A stretch of 64,000 bases of DNA from Streptomyces fungicidicus (GTDB lineage Bacteria > Actinomycetota > Actinomycetes > Streptomycetales > Streptomycetaceae). This document shows positions 43,085 to 51,337 of this stretch, piece after piece. The notes below the pieces were generated by a model. The model was not told the origin of the DNA. It saw only the letters and a program-made list of their open reading frames with translations, and did not search any database. The stretch spans positions 5,505,501-5,569,500 of the forward strand of contig NZ_CP023407.1 in NCBI RefSeq assembly GCF_003665435.1. The letters run 5' to 3'. Numbering within the stretch: position 1 is the stretch's first letter; every line of letters starts with the position of its first letter. A program made the translations under genes and the position numbers.

Positions 43085-43453
43085 TCAGATCCGTGGCCGC
43101 GGGGAGCCGGCCCCGTCACCGCGGTCCGCCTCGGCCCGCAGCCGCTCCAAGGCCCGCGTCTCGCCCTGCCGCCGTCCGCGCCGCAGCCCGAAGTAGTAGG
43201 CGATCACGCCCGCGCCGAGCGCCGCCTGCAGGGCGAACAGCGCCGACTCGATCTCACCGGACGGTGGTTCGTACAGGGGCGAGAACCAGGGCTCGTAGTC
43301 CGGGTCGATCTCGGTGATCGCCGTCTCCGCCTCGGCGTCCGCGCCCGCGAACGGCTCCTCCTTGTGGTCGCCGAGCCCGAACACCAGCGGGATCACCGCG
43401 AGCGCGGCCACCAGCGCCAGCAGCAGCGTGTTGATCTTCGCGTTGCGGCTCAT
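43085..43453 (-). CDS. cbiN: CbiN-like small membrane subunit of cobalt transporter
   Basis: A 122-residue protein with two hydrophobic helices (INTLLLALVAALAVIPLVFG and ALFALQAALGAGVIAYYFG) flanking an extracytoplasmic loop of about 40 residues. The loop holds the DAEAETAITEIDPDYEPWFS pattern, and ATEIxPxYxPWxxP is the CbiN signature. CbiN helps load metal into CbiM. The start overlaps the CbiM stop (ATGA). The basic C-terminal tail is longer than usual. Confidence 0.88.
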   Translation of the reverse strand: MSRNAKINTLLLALVAALAVIPLVFGLGDHKEEPFAGADAEAETAITEIDPDYEPWFSPLYEPPSGEIESALFALQAALGAGVIAYYFGLRRGRRQGETRALERLRAEADRGDGAGSPRPRI

Positions 43454-44160
43454 CGCGTCACCGCCTCCGCCGGGTCGGCCGTCTTCCGCCCGGCCACCGA
43501 GGTCACCAGCACCCCGAGCCGCGTCAGCTCACCCCTGCTCGACTGCACCAGCATGCGCATCACCAGCACGGTCAGCAGCCCCTCGCTCACCGCCAGCGGG
43601 ATCTGCGTCACGGCGAAGATGGAGCCGAACTTGCCCAGCGCGCCCAGGAATCCGCCGGCCGGGTCGGGGAACGCGAGCGCGAGCTGCACGCTCGTCACGC
43701 AGTACGTCGACAGGTCGGCGGCGAACGCGCCGGAGAACACCGCGACCATCAGCGGCACTCCGTACCGGCGCAGCAGCCGGTAGACGCCGTAGCCGGCCCA
43801 CGGCCCGACGACCGCCATCGAGAAGACGTTGGCGCCCAGCGTGGTCAGCCCGCCGTGGGCGAGCAGCAGCGCCTGGAACAGCAGTGTGATGGTGCCCAGC
43901 ACCGCCATCACCGGCGGCCGGAACAGGATCGCGCCCAGCCCCGTGCCGGTGGGGTGGGAGCAACTCCCCGTCACCGACGGGAGTTTCAGCGCGGACAGGA
44001 CGAAGGTGAACGCTCCCGAAGCGCCGAGCAGCAGCGTGCTCTCGGGATGTTCCCTGACTTCACGGATGAGCGACCGGGCTCCGTGGACGACGAACGGCGC
44101 CGACGCGACGCCCCAGGCGACCGCGTGCACCGGTGGCAGAAAACCCTCGGCTATGTGCAT
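43450..44160 (-). CDS. cbiM: Cobalt ECF transporter substrate-binding membrane protein CbiM
   Basis: A 236-residue membrane protein that binds Co(II). The N-terminal MHIAEGFLPPVHAV supplies the amino-terminal/His2 metal site, which requires that this ATG be the true start. The SCSHPTGTGLGAILF motif and FLGALGKFGSIFAVTQIPLA are family hallmarks. First gene of the operon, about 50 bases downstream of a cobalamin riboswitch, which argues for cobalt rather than nickel as substrate. Confidence 0.95.
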   Translation of the reverse strand: MHIAEGFLPPVHAVAWGVASAPFVVHGARSLIREVREHPESTLLLGASGAFTFVLSALKLPSVTGSCSHPTGTGLGAILFRPPVMAVLGTITLLFQALLLAHGGLTTLGANVFSMAVVGPWAGYGVYRLLRRYGVPLMVAVFSGAFAADLSTYCVTSVQLALAFPDPAGGFLGALGKFGSIFAVTQIPLAVSEGLLTVLVMRMLVQSSRGELTRLGVLVTSVAGRKTADPAEAVTR

Positions 44161-44199
44161 GGCTCAGCAGACCCTCTCCAGCACCTCGTGGATGGTTGA

Positions 44200-44355
44200 C
44201 GCGCCTTGGCCGGTCTCCTGGCTGACGGGTACCACCGCCCGTGCTCCGCCTTCCCGGGTCCTAGAACCCAGTGGCTGCCCGTGAGGGCTGGAGCCGGACT
44301 TCCCGATCACAGTGGCGAGGGCCGCACCGGTATCGCACCGATTTCCCGTCACCAA
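44200..44355 (-). ncRNA. Cobalamin riboswitch (5' leader of cbiMNQO)
   Basis: On the minus strand the leader contains the B12 box AGCCAGGAGACCGGCC (44208-44224) and, upstream, the core CGCCACTGTGATCGGGAAG with the conserved GCCACTG. Paired arms lie around CGGTGCG-ATACCGGTGCGG and CCCGGGAAGG. Order, spacing and orientation fit the class-I cobalamin riboswitch. B12 or adenosylcobalamin would shut off the cobalt importer. Boundaries are approximate. Confidence 0.9.
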
Positions 44356-44518
44356 GGCGTGGCGACAGTAGTGCCCGTTCCGGTCCGGTGACAAGCGGCC
44401 ACGGGGGGCGCGCGGACGGCGCTCGCGGGCTCGGGTCCCGGCGCACACCTGCGCACTTGACACGAGGGGCGCCGACGGCAGGGGCGGGGAGTGAGGGGCC
44501 GGTGTCCTGGGCAGTGTC

Positions 44519-44577
44519 TTGCTGCAATTAATATGCAACAACTGTTTTCAGGCAACAGGTCATTCTCAGGCAACAGG
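44519..44577 (+). promoter_or_regulatory. Nur-box-like palindrome and tandem repeats upstream of nikA-like gene
   Basis: TGCAATTAATATGCA (44523-44537) fits the tgCaa-N5-ttGcA pattern I know for the nickel regulator Nur of Streptomyces, with one mismatch. It lies within a wider TTG-N-TGCA ... TGCA-N-CAA dyad (44519-44541). Directly after it TCAGGCAACAGG occurs twice (44548-44559, 44566-44577), 18 bases apart, ending 13 bases before the gene start. The set looks like a metal-controlled promoter. Confidence 0.6.
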
Positions 44578-44590
44578 GGTGTGAGGTCCG

Positions 44591-46180
44591 ATGACGACCC
44601 GACGAATACGGGGTGCCGCCGCCGCGGTCGCGATGGCCGGCGCGGTGGCCGCCTGCTCGGCGCCGGGCAGCGGCGGCGCGGACGGCGCGGCGTCCGCCGA
44701 CTCCGTGGTGATCGGCGTCCCGACCGAACCGGACACCCTCAGCCCGCTCCTCGGCTACGGCAAGGACGGCAACTCCAAGATCTTCGACGGACTCCTCGCC
44801 CGCGACGCCGGCATGGAACTGAAGCCCGCCCTGGCCAAGGCGCTCCCCGAGATCACCGACGGCGGCCGCACCTACACGTACACCCTGCGCGACGGCGTGA
44901 GGTTCAGCGACGGCGAGCCGCTGACCGCCGACGACGTGGTCTTCACGTACCGCACGGTGCTGGACGACAAGACCAACAACACCGCCAAGAGCGAACTGGC
45001 CGCCGTCGAGGAGGTGCGGGCGGACGGCGACGACAAGGTCGTCTTCACCCTCGCCCACCCCTACGCGGCCTTCGCCGCCCGCACCGTGCTGCCCGTCGTC
45101 CCCGAGCACGTCGCCGGCGGACAGGACCCCAACACCGGCTCCTTCAACACCAGACCGGTCGGCACCGGACCGTACGTCCTCACCGGCTGGAGCAAGGGCG
45201 AGAAGCTCACCTTCAAGGCCAATCCGGACTACTGGGGCGGCGAGCCCAAGGTGAAAAAGCTCACCATGGCGATCATCGCCGACGACGACGTCCGCGCCAC
45301 CCGGCTGCGCTCCGGCGACCTCGACGGCGCGACCCTCCCGCCGAACCTCGCCGCCACCTTCAAGGGCGACGACGACAAGAAGACGTACCGGGCGACCTCG
45401 TACGACTTCCGCGCCGTCACCCTGCCCACCGGCAACCCGGTCGCCGGCGACACCGCGATCCGCCGCGCCCTCGACCTCGCCGTGGACCGCCGGGCCATGG
45501 TCGACAAGATCCTCGACGGCGCGGGCCGCCCCGCCTACGGCCCCCTGCCGGTCGACGACCCCTGGTTCGCCAAGGACGTCGAGCGGCCCCGTGACCTCAC
45601 CGAAGCCGGCCGCATCCTGGACGAGGCCGGCTGGAAGTCCGGCAAGGACGGCATCCGCGCCAAGGACGGACGCCCCGCCCGGTTCACCCTCTACTACCCC
45701 TCCGGCGACAAGGTCCGCCAGGACCACGCCCTCGCCTACGCCTCCGACGCCAAGAAGGCCGGCATCGACGTCCGGGTGGAGAGCGCCACCTGGGAGGTCA
45801 TCGAGCCCCGGATGAACCACGACGCCGTGCTCGCCGGCTTCGGCAGCACCGGCGACCCCGACTTCGGCCTCTACACCCTGCTGCACTCCTCCCTCGCCGG
45901 GGACGGCTTCAACAACATGGCCCGCTACGACAACCCGGCCGTCGACGAGGCCCTCGACACCGGCCGCCGTAGCCAGGACACCCAGGCACGCGAGGCCGCC
46001 TACGACGACATCCAGCGCGAACTCGTCAAGAACCCCGGCTACACCTTCCTCACCCACATCGACCACATGTACGTCCTCGCCGACCGCTGGAAGGACCTCA
46101 CCACCCAGACCGAACCGCACGAGCACGGCTTCGCCAGCGGCCCCTGGTGGAACGTCGAGGACTGGCGGCCCCGCACGTGA
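44591..46180 (+). CDS. nikA: ABC transporter family-5 substrate-binding lipoprotein (probable nickel, NikA-like)
   Basis: A 529-residue lipoprotein: a signal with lipobox AGAVAACSAP, then a family-5 solute-binding fold (LRDGVRFSDGEPLTADDVVF, TGPYVLTGWSKGEKLTFKAN, YWGGEPKVKKLTMAI, AIRRALDLAVDRRAMVDKIL). Family-5 proteins bind peptides or nickel. The upstream Nur-box-like site and the neighbouring cobalt importer favour nickel; the sequence alone does not decide. First gene of a five-gene operon with overlapping reading frames. Confidence 0.8.
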   Translation: MTTRRIRGAAAAVAMAGAVAACSAPGSGGADGAASADSVVIGVPTEPDTLSPLLGYGKDGNSKIFDGLLARDAGMELKPALAKALPEITDGGRTYTYTLRDGVRFSDGEPLTADDVVFTYRTVLDDKTNNTAKSELAAVEEVRADGDDKVVFTLAHPYAAFAARTVLPVVPEHVAGGQDPNTGSFNTRPVGTGPYVLTGWSKGEKLTFKANPDYWGGEPKVKKLTMAIIADDDVRATRLRSGDLDGATLPPNLAATFKGDDDKKTYRATSYDFRAVTLPTGNPVAGDTAIRRALDLAVDRRAMVDKILDGAGRPAYGPLPVDDPWFAKDVERPRDLTEAGRILDEAGWKSGKDGIRAKDGRPARFTLYYPSGDKVRQDHALAYASDAKKAGIDVRVESATWEVIEPRMNHDAVLAGFGSTGDPDFGLYTLLHSSLAGDGFNNMARYDNPAVDEALDTGRRSQDTQAREAAYDDIQRELVKNPGYTFLTHIDHMYVLADRWKDLTTQTEPHEHGFASGPWWNVEDWRPRT

Positions 46181-47169
46181 CCGCCCTTCCCTATGGCGAG
46201 ATGGCCAGGCTCACGGCACGGCGGGCCCTGTTCGCCGTGCCCGTGCTGCTCGTCGTCACCTTCGGCGTCTTCGCCGTCGCCGCCGCCTCCCCCTTCGACC
46301 CCGTCAAGGCGTACGCGGGTACCGCGGCGCTCGGCGCCGACCAGGAGACCCTGGACCGGCTGCGGGAGAACCTCGGCGTGGACCGCCCGTTCACCGCCCG
46401 CTGGTGGGACTGGCTGACCTCCGCGCTCGGCGGCGACCTCGGCCAGTCCGCCGTCATGCGGCAGCCCGTCGCCGAGGTGATCGGCGAACGACTGTTCTGG
46501 TCGGCCCTGCTGTGCGCCGCCGCGTTCGCCGCGGCCGTACTGCTCGGCACCGTGCTCGGCGTCCTCGCGGCCCGCCGCCCCGGCTCCCTCCTCGACCGCG
46601 CGGTCACCTCCCTCGCGTACACCCTGGAGGCGGCGCCGGTCTTCTGGACCGCCCTGCTCGCCGTCTGGCTGTTCGCCCTCCAGCTGGACGTCCTCCCGGC
46701 CGGCGGACTCACCGACACCGGCAGCGACCAGGTCACCTTCGGCCAGGTCACGAGCCACCTGATCCTGCCCGCGGGCGTCCTCGCCGTCTCCCAGCTGCCC
46801 TGGTTCACCCTCTACGTCCGCCAGGGCGTCGGCGACGCACTCGCGGAGGACCCGGTGCGCGGGGCCAGGGCCCGCGGCCTGAGCGAACGCACCGTGCTGC
46901 TCGGCCATGCCCTGCGCTCCGGACTGCTGCCCGTGCTCACCCTGATCGGCTCCCGCGTCCCCGAACTCATCACCGGGGCCCTGCTGGTGGAGACCGTTTT
47001 CAGCTGGCCGGGCATCGCGGCCGCCACCGTCGAGGCGGCCACCTCCGTCGACTTCCCGCTGCTGGCCGCGCTGGCCACCCTCGCCACTGCCGCCGTCCTC
47101 GCCGGAAACCTCCTCGCCGACCTGCTCTACGGACTGGCCGACCCGAGGGTGAAGCTGAATGAGATGTGA
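46177..47169 (+). CDS. nikB: ABC transporter permease (NikB/DppB type)
   Basis: Permease of 330 aa. The GTG at 46177 overlaps the lipoprotein stop (GTGA); an in-frame ATG at 46201 is an alternative and begins closer to the first membrane span (RRALFAVPVLLVVTFGVFAV). Then the family-typical LRENLGVDRPFTARWWDWL and the EAA loop DPVRGARARGLSERTVLLGH. The C-terminus LLYGLADPRVKLNEM is that of DppB/NikB proteins. It overlaps the next permease gene. Confidence 0.88.
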   Translation: MTALPYGEMARLTARRALFAVPVLLVVTFGVFAVAAASPFDPVKAYAGTAALGADQETLDRLRENLGVDRPFTARWWDWLTSALGGDLGQSAVMRQPVAEVIGERLFWSALLCAAAFAAAVLLGTVLGVLAARRPGSLLDRAVTSLAYTLEAAPVFWTALLAVWLFALQLDVLPAGGLTDTGSDQVTFGQVTSHLILPAGVLAVSQLPWFTLYVRQGVGDALAEDPVRGARARGLSERTVLLGHALRSGLLPVLTLIGSRVPELITGALLVETVFSWPGIAAATVEAATSVDFPLLAALATLATAAVLAGNLLADLLYGLADPRVKLNEM

Positions 47170-48058
47170 CCCCATGGCTGACCCCACCGCGGTGACGAAG
47201 ACGGTGTGGCGCACGCACGGCACCGCCCGCCGCTCCACCCACACCCTCCGGCTGCGCGTCTCGGCCGCCCTGGTCGCCGTGACCGTCCTCGCGGTGCTCC
47301 TCGTGCCGCCGCTGGTCCGGCTCGACCAGCAGGCCGTGGACCTGGCCGCCAAACTCCTGCCGCCGAGCTGGCCGCACCCCTTCGGCACCGACGACGTGGG
47401 CCGGGACCTGCTGCTGCGCTGCGTCTACGGGCTCCGGGTGTCGCTGCTGGTGGGCGTCGTGGCCGCCTTCACCGCCACGGTGATCGGCACCGCCGTCGGC
47501 GCCACCGCCGGCGCGCTCGGCGGCTGGGTGGACCGCGCGGTGATGCGCCTCGTCGACACCTTCTCCTCCGTCCCGCACCTGCTGCTGGGCATCTTCGTCG
47601 TCGCCATGTTCCGGCCGGGCGTCTGGCCGGTGGTGATCTCCGTCGGCGTCACCCACTGGCTCTCCACCGCCCGCATCGTGCGCGCCGAGGTCCTCTCGCT
47701 GCGCTCCCGCCCGTACATCGACGCGGCCGTCTCCGGCGGCGCCTCCCGGTGGCGGGTGGCGGTGCGCCACCTGCTGCCCGGCGTGCTGCCCCAGGCCGGC
47801 CTCGCCGCCGTCCTGATGGTCCCGCACGCCATGTGGCACGAGTCGGCGCTGTCCTTCCTCGGCCTCGGTCTGCCCACCCACACCGCCAGCCTCGGCACCC
47901 TCATCCAGGGAGCCCGCGGCTCCCTCCTCGCCGGACAGTGGTGGCCGACCCTCTTCCCCGGCCTGTTCCTCATCGTCCCCACCCTCGCCGTCGCCGGCCT
48001 CGCCGGTGTCTGGCGGGAGCGGATCAACCCGCGCCGCCGATCGGAGCTGACGCTGTGA
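47159..48058 (+). CDS. nikC: ABC transporter permease (NikC/DppC type)
   Basis: Permease of 299 aa with the signature HPFGTDDVGRDLLLRCVYGL, five hydrophobic spans and the EAA loop YIDAAVSGGASRWRVAVRHL. The C-terminus is shorter than usual DppC proteins (VAGLAGVWRERINPRRRSEL). The ATG at 47159 is preferred since GAGGGTG lies 7 bases upstream; the ATG at 47174 is in frame and also possible. It overlaps its neighbours at both ends, giving strict co-translation. Confidence 0.88.
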   Translation: MRCDPMADPTAVTKTVWRTHGTARRSTHTLRLRVSAALVAVTVLAVLLVPPLVRLDQQAVDLAAKLLPPSWPHPFGTDDVGRDLLLRCVYGLRVSLLVGVVAAFTATVIGTAVGATAGALGGWVDRAVMRLVDTFSSVPHLLLGIFVVAMFRPGVWPVVISVGVTHWLSTARIVRAEVLSLRSRPYIDAAVSGGASRWRVAVRHLLPGVLPQAGLAAVLMVPHAMWHESALSFLGLGLPTHTASLGTLIQGARGSLLAGQWWPTLFPGLFLIVPTLAVAGLAGVWRERINPRRRSELTL

Positions 48059-49032
48059 CCGAGCGAACCCCCGTGCTGTCGGTGCGCGGCCTGTCCGTAC
48101 GGTTCCTGCTGCCGGGCGGGCGGCGCGTCGCCGCCGTCACCGACGCCCACTTCGACGTGGCGCCCGGCGAGTGCCTGGCGCTGATCGGGGAGAGCGGCTG
48201 CGGCAAGTCCGTCCTCGCCTCCGCCCTCCTCGGCCTGCTCCCCGCCAACGCGCAGACCGCCGGCGGAGCGCTGCTCGGCGAGCTGGATCTGCTCACCGCC
48301 GGGGAGCACACCCTCGCCCGCACCGTGCGGGGCCGGCGGATCGGCCTCATCCCGCAGAGCCCGGCCGCGCACCTCACCCCCGTACGCACCATCCGCTCCC
48401 AGACGGAGGAGACGGTCGCCCGGCTCACCGGCGTCCGGGGCCGTTCCGCCCTGCGCGCCGCGGCCGAACGGGCCGCGGGACGCGCCGAGTTCCCGGCCGA
48501 CCACCTGGACCGCTACCCGCACGAACTCTCCGGCGGCCTCGCCCAGCGCGCCGCCACCGCCCTCGCCCTGATCGGCGACGCGCCCCTCCTCCTCGCCGAC
48601 GAACCGACCACCGGCCTGGACCGCGACCTGGTCGACCGCACCGTCGACGAACTGCGCCGCCACGTCGACGCCGACGGCGGCCGCGCCCTGCTGATGATCA
48701 CGCACGACCTGGCGGCGGCGGAACGCGTCGCCGACCGCGTGGCGGTCATGTACGCGGGCCGCATCGTCGAACTCACCGACGCCAAGGCCTTCTTCGGCAC
48801 CCCCGGCCCCCGCCACCCCTACAGCCGGGGCCTCCTCGACGCCCTTCCCGACCGTGCCTTCACGCCGATCCCCGGAATGCCCCCCGAACTGGGCGCCCTG
48901 CCCGCGGGCTGCGCCTTCGCCGCCCGCTGCGACCGGGCCACCGGCGACTGCGCGGTCCTCCCGCCCCTCACCGACTCGGTCGCCTGCCACCACCCGGTCC
49001 CCGTGGCCGCCCCGGAGGACATCCGTGCTTGA
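48055..49032 (+). CDS. nikD: ABC transporter ATPase (NikD/DppD type)
   Basis: ATPase of 325 aa. Walker A LIGESGCGKSVLASALLG, Q-loop GLIPQSPAAHLTPV, signature ELSGGLAQRAATAL (alanine in place of R at the QR position of most members), Walker B LLLADEPTTGLD and H-loop ITHDLAAAE. The oligopeptide C-terminal domain with cysteines (GCAFAARCDRATGDC, VACHH) is present. Starts at a GTG overlapping the upstream stop. Confidence 0.9.
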   Translation: MTERTPVLSVRGLSVRFLLPGGRRVAAVTDAHFDVAPGECLALIGESGCGKSVLASALLGLLPANAQTAGGALLGELDLLTAGEHTLARTVRGRRIGLIPQSPAAHLTPVRTIRSQTEETVARLTGVRGRSALRAAAERAAGRAEFPADHLDRYPHELSGGLAQRAATALALIGDAPLLLADEPTTGLDRDLVDRTVDELRRHVDADGGRALLMITHDLAAAERVADRVAVMYAGRIVELTDAKAFFGTPGPRHPYSRGLLDALPDRAFTPIPGMPPELGALPAGCAFAARCDRATGDCAVLPPLTDSVACHHPVPVAAPEDIRA

Positions 49033-49702
49033 ACTGCGCGCCATCACCGCCGGATACGACCGCCGCGCCCCCGCCGTACGGGATGCGACGCTCACCGTTT
49101 CCCCCGGTGAGGCCGTCGGCCTGCTCGGCCCCAGCGGCTGCGGCAAGTCCACCCTGGCGAGGGTCGCCGCCCTGCTCCACCGCCCGGACTCCGGGGAGGT
49201 CGTCGTCGACGGCACCCCCGTGCGCCGCTGGCGCCACCGCGCGCCCCGCGAGCTGCGCACCGCGTTCGGCGTCGTCTTCCAGCAGCCCCGCCTCTCCGCC
49301 GACCCCCGTCTGCGCCTCACCGACCTGATCGCCGAACCGCTGCGCGCCACCGGCCGCCGTGCGTCCGTCCCCGGCCGGGTGACCGACCTCGCCGGAACCG
49401 TCGGCCTCACCCCCGACCTGCTCACCCGCCGCCCCCACGAGGTCAGCGACGGCCAGCTCCAGCGCGCCTGTCTGGCCCGCGCCCTGGTGCTGCGCCCCCG
49501 CTGGCTGATCTGCGACGAGATGACCGCGATGCTGGACGCGTCGACCACGGCGGCGCTGGTCGGGGTGGTCGAGGACTACCGCGCGTCGACGGGCGCGGGC
49601 CTGCTGGCCGTGGGACACGACCGGACCCTCCTGGACCGCTGGTGCGACCGCACGGCCGGCTGGCACACGGTGACGCCCCCGGCCCTCGTGTGCGGCGCCT
49701 GA
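49025..49702 (+). CDS. nikE: ABC transporter ATPase (NikE/DppF type, short)
   Basis: Second ATPase, only 225 aa, lacking the C-terminal oligopeptide domain that its partner has. This is common for NikE-like subunits. Walker A LLGPSGCGKSTLARVAAL, Q-loop VVFQQPRLSADPRLRL, signature EVSDGQLQRACLARAL (SDGQ rather than SGGQ), Walker B WLICDEMTAMLD (M in place of P), and GHDRTLLDRW in place of the usual H-loop. The GTG at 49025 has GGAGG upstream and overlaps the previous gene by 8 bases. Confidence 0.88.
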   Translation: MLELRAITAGYDRRAPAVRDATLTVSPGEAVGLLGPSGCGKSTLARVAALLHRPDSGEVVVDGTPVRRWRHRAPRELRTAFGVVFQQPRLSADPRLRLTDLIAEPLRATGRRASVPGRVTDLAGTVGLTPDLLTRRPHEVSDGQLQRACLARALVLRPRWLICDEMTAMLDASTTAALVGVVEDYRASTGAGLLAVGHDRTLLDRWCDRTAGWHTVTPPALVCGA

Positions 49703-49746
49703 TTACGGGTATCTGCCAGAAAAGGCCGATTTGCGAGGTGAGAGCA

Positions 49747-50085
49747 ATGCTTTTGTTGCCGCTCCTGCTGGTGCTGGCCACCGCCGCCTTCACGGCCATC
49801 GTCGTCGTGGAGAACTTCTCCGGGGGACCCGAGTACAAGGTGGAGATCTTCGGTAATCAGATCGCCACTCTCAGTGCTCCGGGCCTCTTCCTCTCCGGTG
49901 TGGCCCTGGCGCTGATCTTCTGTCTGGGCCTCGCCGCGCTCGCCGGCGGAATGAAGCGGCGGCGGCGGCACCACAAGCACCGGGTCGGGATGTCCGAGCC
50001 GGAGCCCATGGCGGCCACGAGGGAGGAGCAGGAGAGCCGGCGTTCCCAGCCCACCCACGGCCACCGGCGCATCTTCGGGCACTGA
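49747..50085 (+). CDS. Small membrane protein of unknown function
   Basis: A 112-residue protein with a hydrophobic N-terminal helix (LLLPLLLVLATAAFTAIVVV), an extracytoplasmic loop of about 20 residues (ENFSGGPEYKVEIFGNQIAT), a second helix (FLSGVALALIFCLGLAALAG) and a strongly basic, then acidic, cytoplasmic tail (MKRRRRHHKHRVG...). The ATG follows GAGGTGAGAG. It lies 44 bases behind the ABC operon and could be its last gene, although a metal-related role is not evident. Confidence 0.75.
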   Translation: MLLLPLLLVLATAAFTAIVVVENFSGGPEYKVEIFGNQIATLSAPGLFLSGVALALIFCLGLAALAGGMKRRRRHHKHRVGMSEPEPMAATREEQESRRSQPTHGHRRIFGH

Positions 50086-50107
50086 CGGACGGCGAGGCGC
50101 CCCGGCA

Positions 50108-50129
50108 GCCGCTCCCGGCGGGGAGCGGC
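50108..50129. terminator. Bidirectional terminator hairpin
   Basis: A perfect 9-bp stem, GCCGCTCCC / GGGAGCGGC, with a GGCG loop lies between convergent genes. Confidence 0.75.
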
Positions 50130-50157
50130 CGTCGGTCGTGCCCACGGCGTTCCCGCG

Positions 50158-51225
50158 TCAGCCCTGGGCGTCCTCCATGAACGCCTCGTCGTCGAGCTCC
50201 GCCTCGGCGAAGCCGCCGAAGAAGCCCTCCATGATCTCGTCCATCCGCACCTCGGTGGCGCCCGCGGGAGCCGTGGGCCGCTCGCCCTTGCTCACGCGCA
50301 TCACCAGCGCGAACTTCTTGACCTTCGCCTTCTCCGCCAGCTTGGCCAGGTCCACCGACACCTCGGTCAGCTCGCCGTTCTTCAGCGTGAAGTCGGCCGT
50401 GACCTTCTCGTTCGGCGCGTCCTTGAAGTCCTTGGCCGTCGGCAGCTCACCGCCCGGCGGCAGTTCCTTCGCCAGCGGGCCGAGCGCGTCGAACAGCTCG
50501 GTCATCAGCGTGCGGAAGGGTGCGGTGGCCTTGATGTGCTCGGTGCCGTCCGAATCGCCGGAGGTCTTGAACTCGACCTCCTTGGCGATCACCTTCCGCA
50601 GCGCCCCGGTCAGCTTCTTCTGCGTCTTGGCGTCGAGCGTGGGCTCCGCGGAGGGCTCCCGGCCCTCGGCCCCCGACAGCGGCCCGCCGGCCTCCTCCAG
50701 CTCCTTCGTCGAGACCTTGAGCCACTCACCGGCGAGCAGCTTCTTGAACGCGCCCGCGCTGTCCGGCAGTTCGTCGGCCGGCGGCATGGGGCTGCCGGAC
50801 ATCCTCCCGAGCGCCTCCGCGTCGACGCGCGCGTAGGTGTAGTCGCCGACCAGCCGGTACTCGAACAGGTCCCCGTCCGGGCCGCTGAACTTCAGCGCCA
50901 TGCCGGTGAAGTCCTTCTCGCCGGACTTCTCCAGCGGCTTCTTCGACTGCACGGAGACGGAGATACGCGCGTCGCTGAGCAGTTCGGCCATCTCGTCCGG
51001 CATCTCCTCGCCGGGCTGCGTGTCGTCGTCGAGCGCCTTCAGCGTCGCGGCGTCGGTGTCCAGGTCCAGCTCGAAGGAGAGCGAACGCTGCTCGCCGAGC
51101 TTGTCGAAGGCCTTGTCCAGCTTCTGGCCGGCGGACAGGTTCTCCACGGTGCCACAGGCGGCGGATCCGGCCAGGACCACGGTGGCGACGGCGGTGGCGG
51201 TCAGGGTCTTGCGTATGGCGGGAAT
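50158..51225 (-). CDS. Secreted/lipoprotein of unknown function, possible AUU start
   Basis: An acidic extracytoplasmic protein of about 355 aa (LDKAFDKLGEQRSLSFELDL, EYRLVGDYTYARVDAEALG, EWLKVSTKELEEAGG; C-terminus rich in E and D). The frame has GTG at 51180 as its first standard start, but that leaves only VVLAGSAAC before the cysteine and no basic residues. Reading upstream to the ATT at 51225, six bases after a perfect GAGGAG, restores a proper signal, (M)PAIRKTLTATAVATVVLAGS. I therefore give 51225 as the probable start. The lipobox (SAAC) is weak. Confidence 0.65.
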   Translation of the reverse strand: MPAIRKTLTATAVATVVLAGSAACGTVENLSAGQKLDKAFDKLGEQRSLSFELDLDTDAATLKALDDDTQPGEEMPDEMAELLSDARISVSVQSKKPLEKSGEKDFTGMALKFSGPDGDLFEYRLVGDYTYARVDAEALGRMSGSPMPPADELPDSAGAFKKLLAGEWLKVSTKELEEAGGPLSGAEGREPSAEPTLDAKTQKKLTGALRKVIAKEVEFKTSGDSDGTEHIKATAPFRTLMTELFDALGPLAKELPPGGELPTAKDFKDAPNEKVTADFTLKNGELTEVSVDLAKLAEKAKVKKFALVMRVSKGERPTAPAGATEVRMDEIMEGFFGGFAEAELDDEAFMEDAQG

Positions 51226-51337
51226 GACAATCTCCTCGTGAATGCGGCCAGGGCGGCCGCTGAAGAGAGAGACCGTTCAACACCCCGAACGGTTGTACGC
51301 ATCCGGGACTTTCGTCCTTCCGCCGGACCCCGGACGG

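Noticed and set aside
43093..43889. Plus-strand ORFs across the cbi operon
   Set aside because: Shadows of the four well-supported minus-strand transporter genes.
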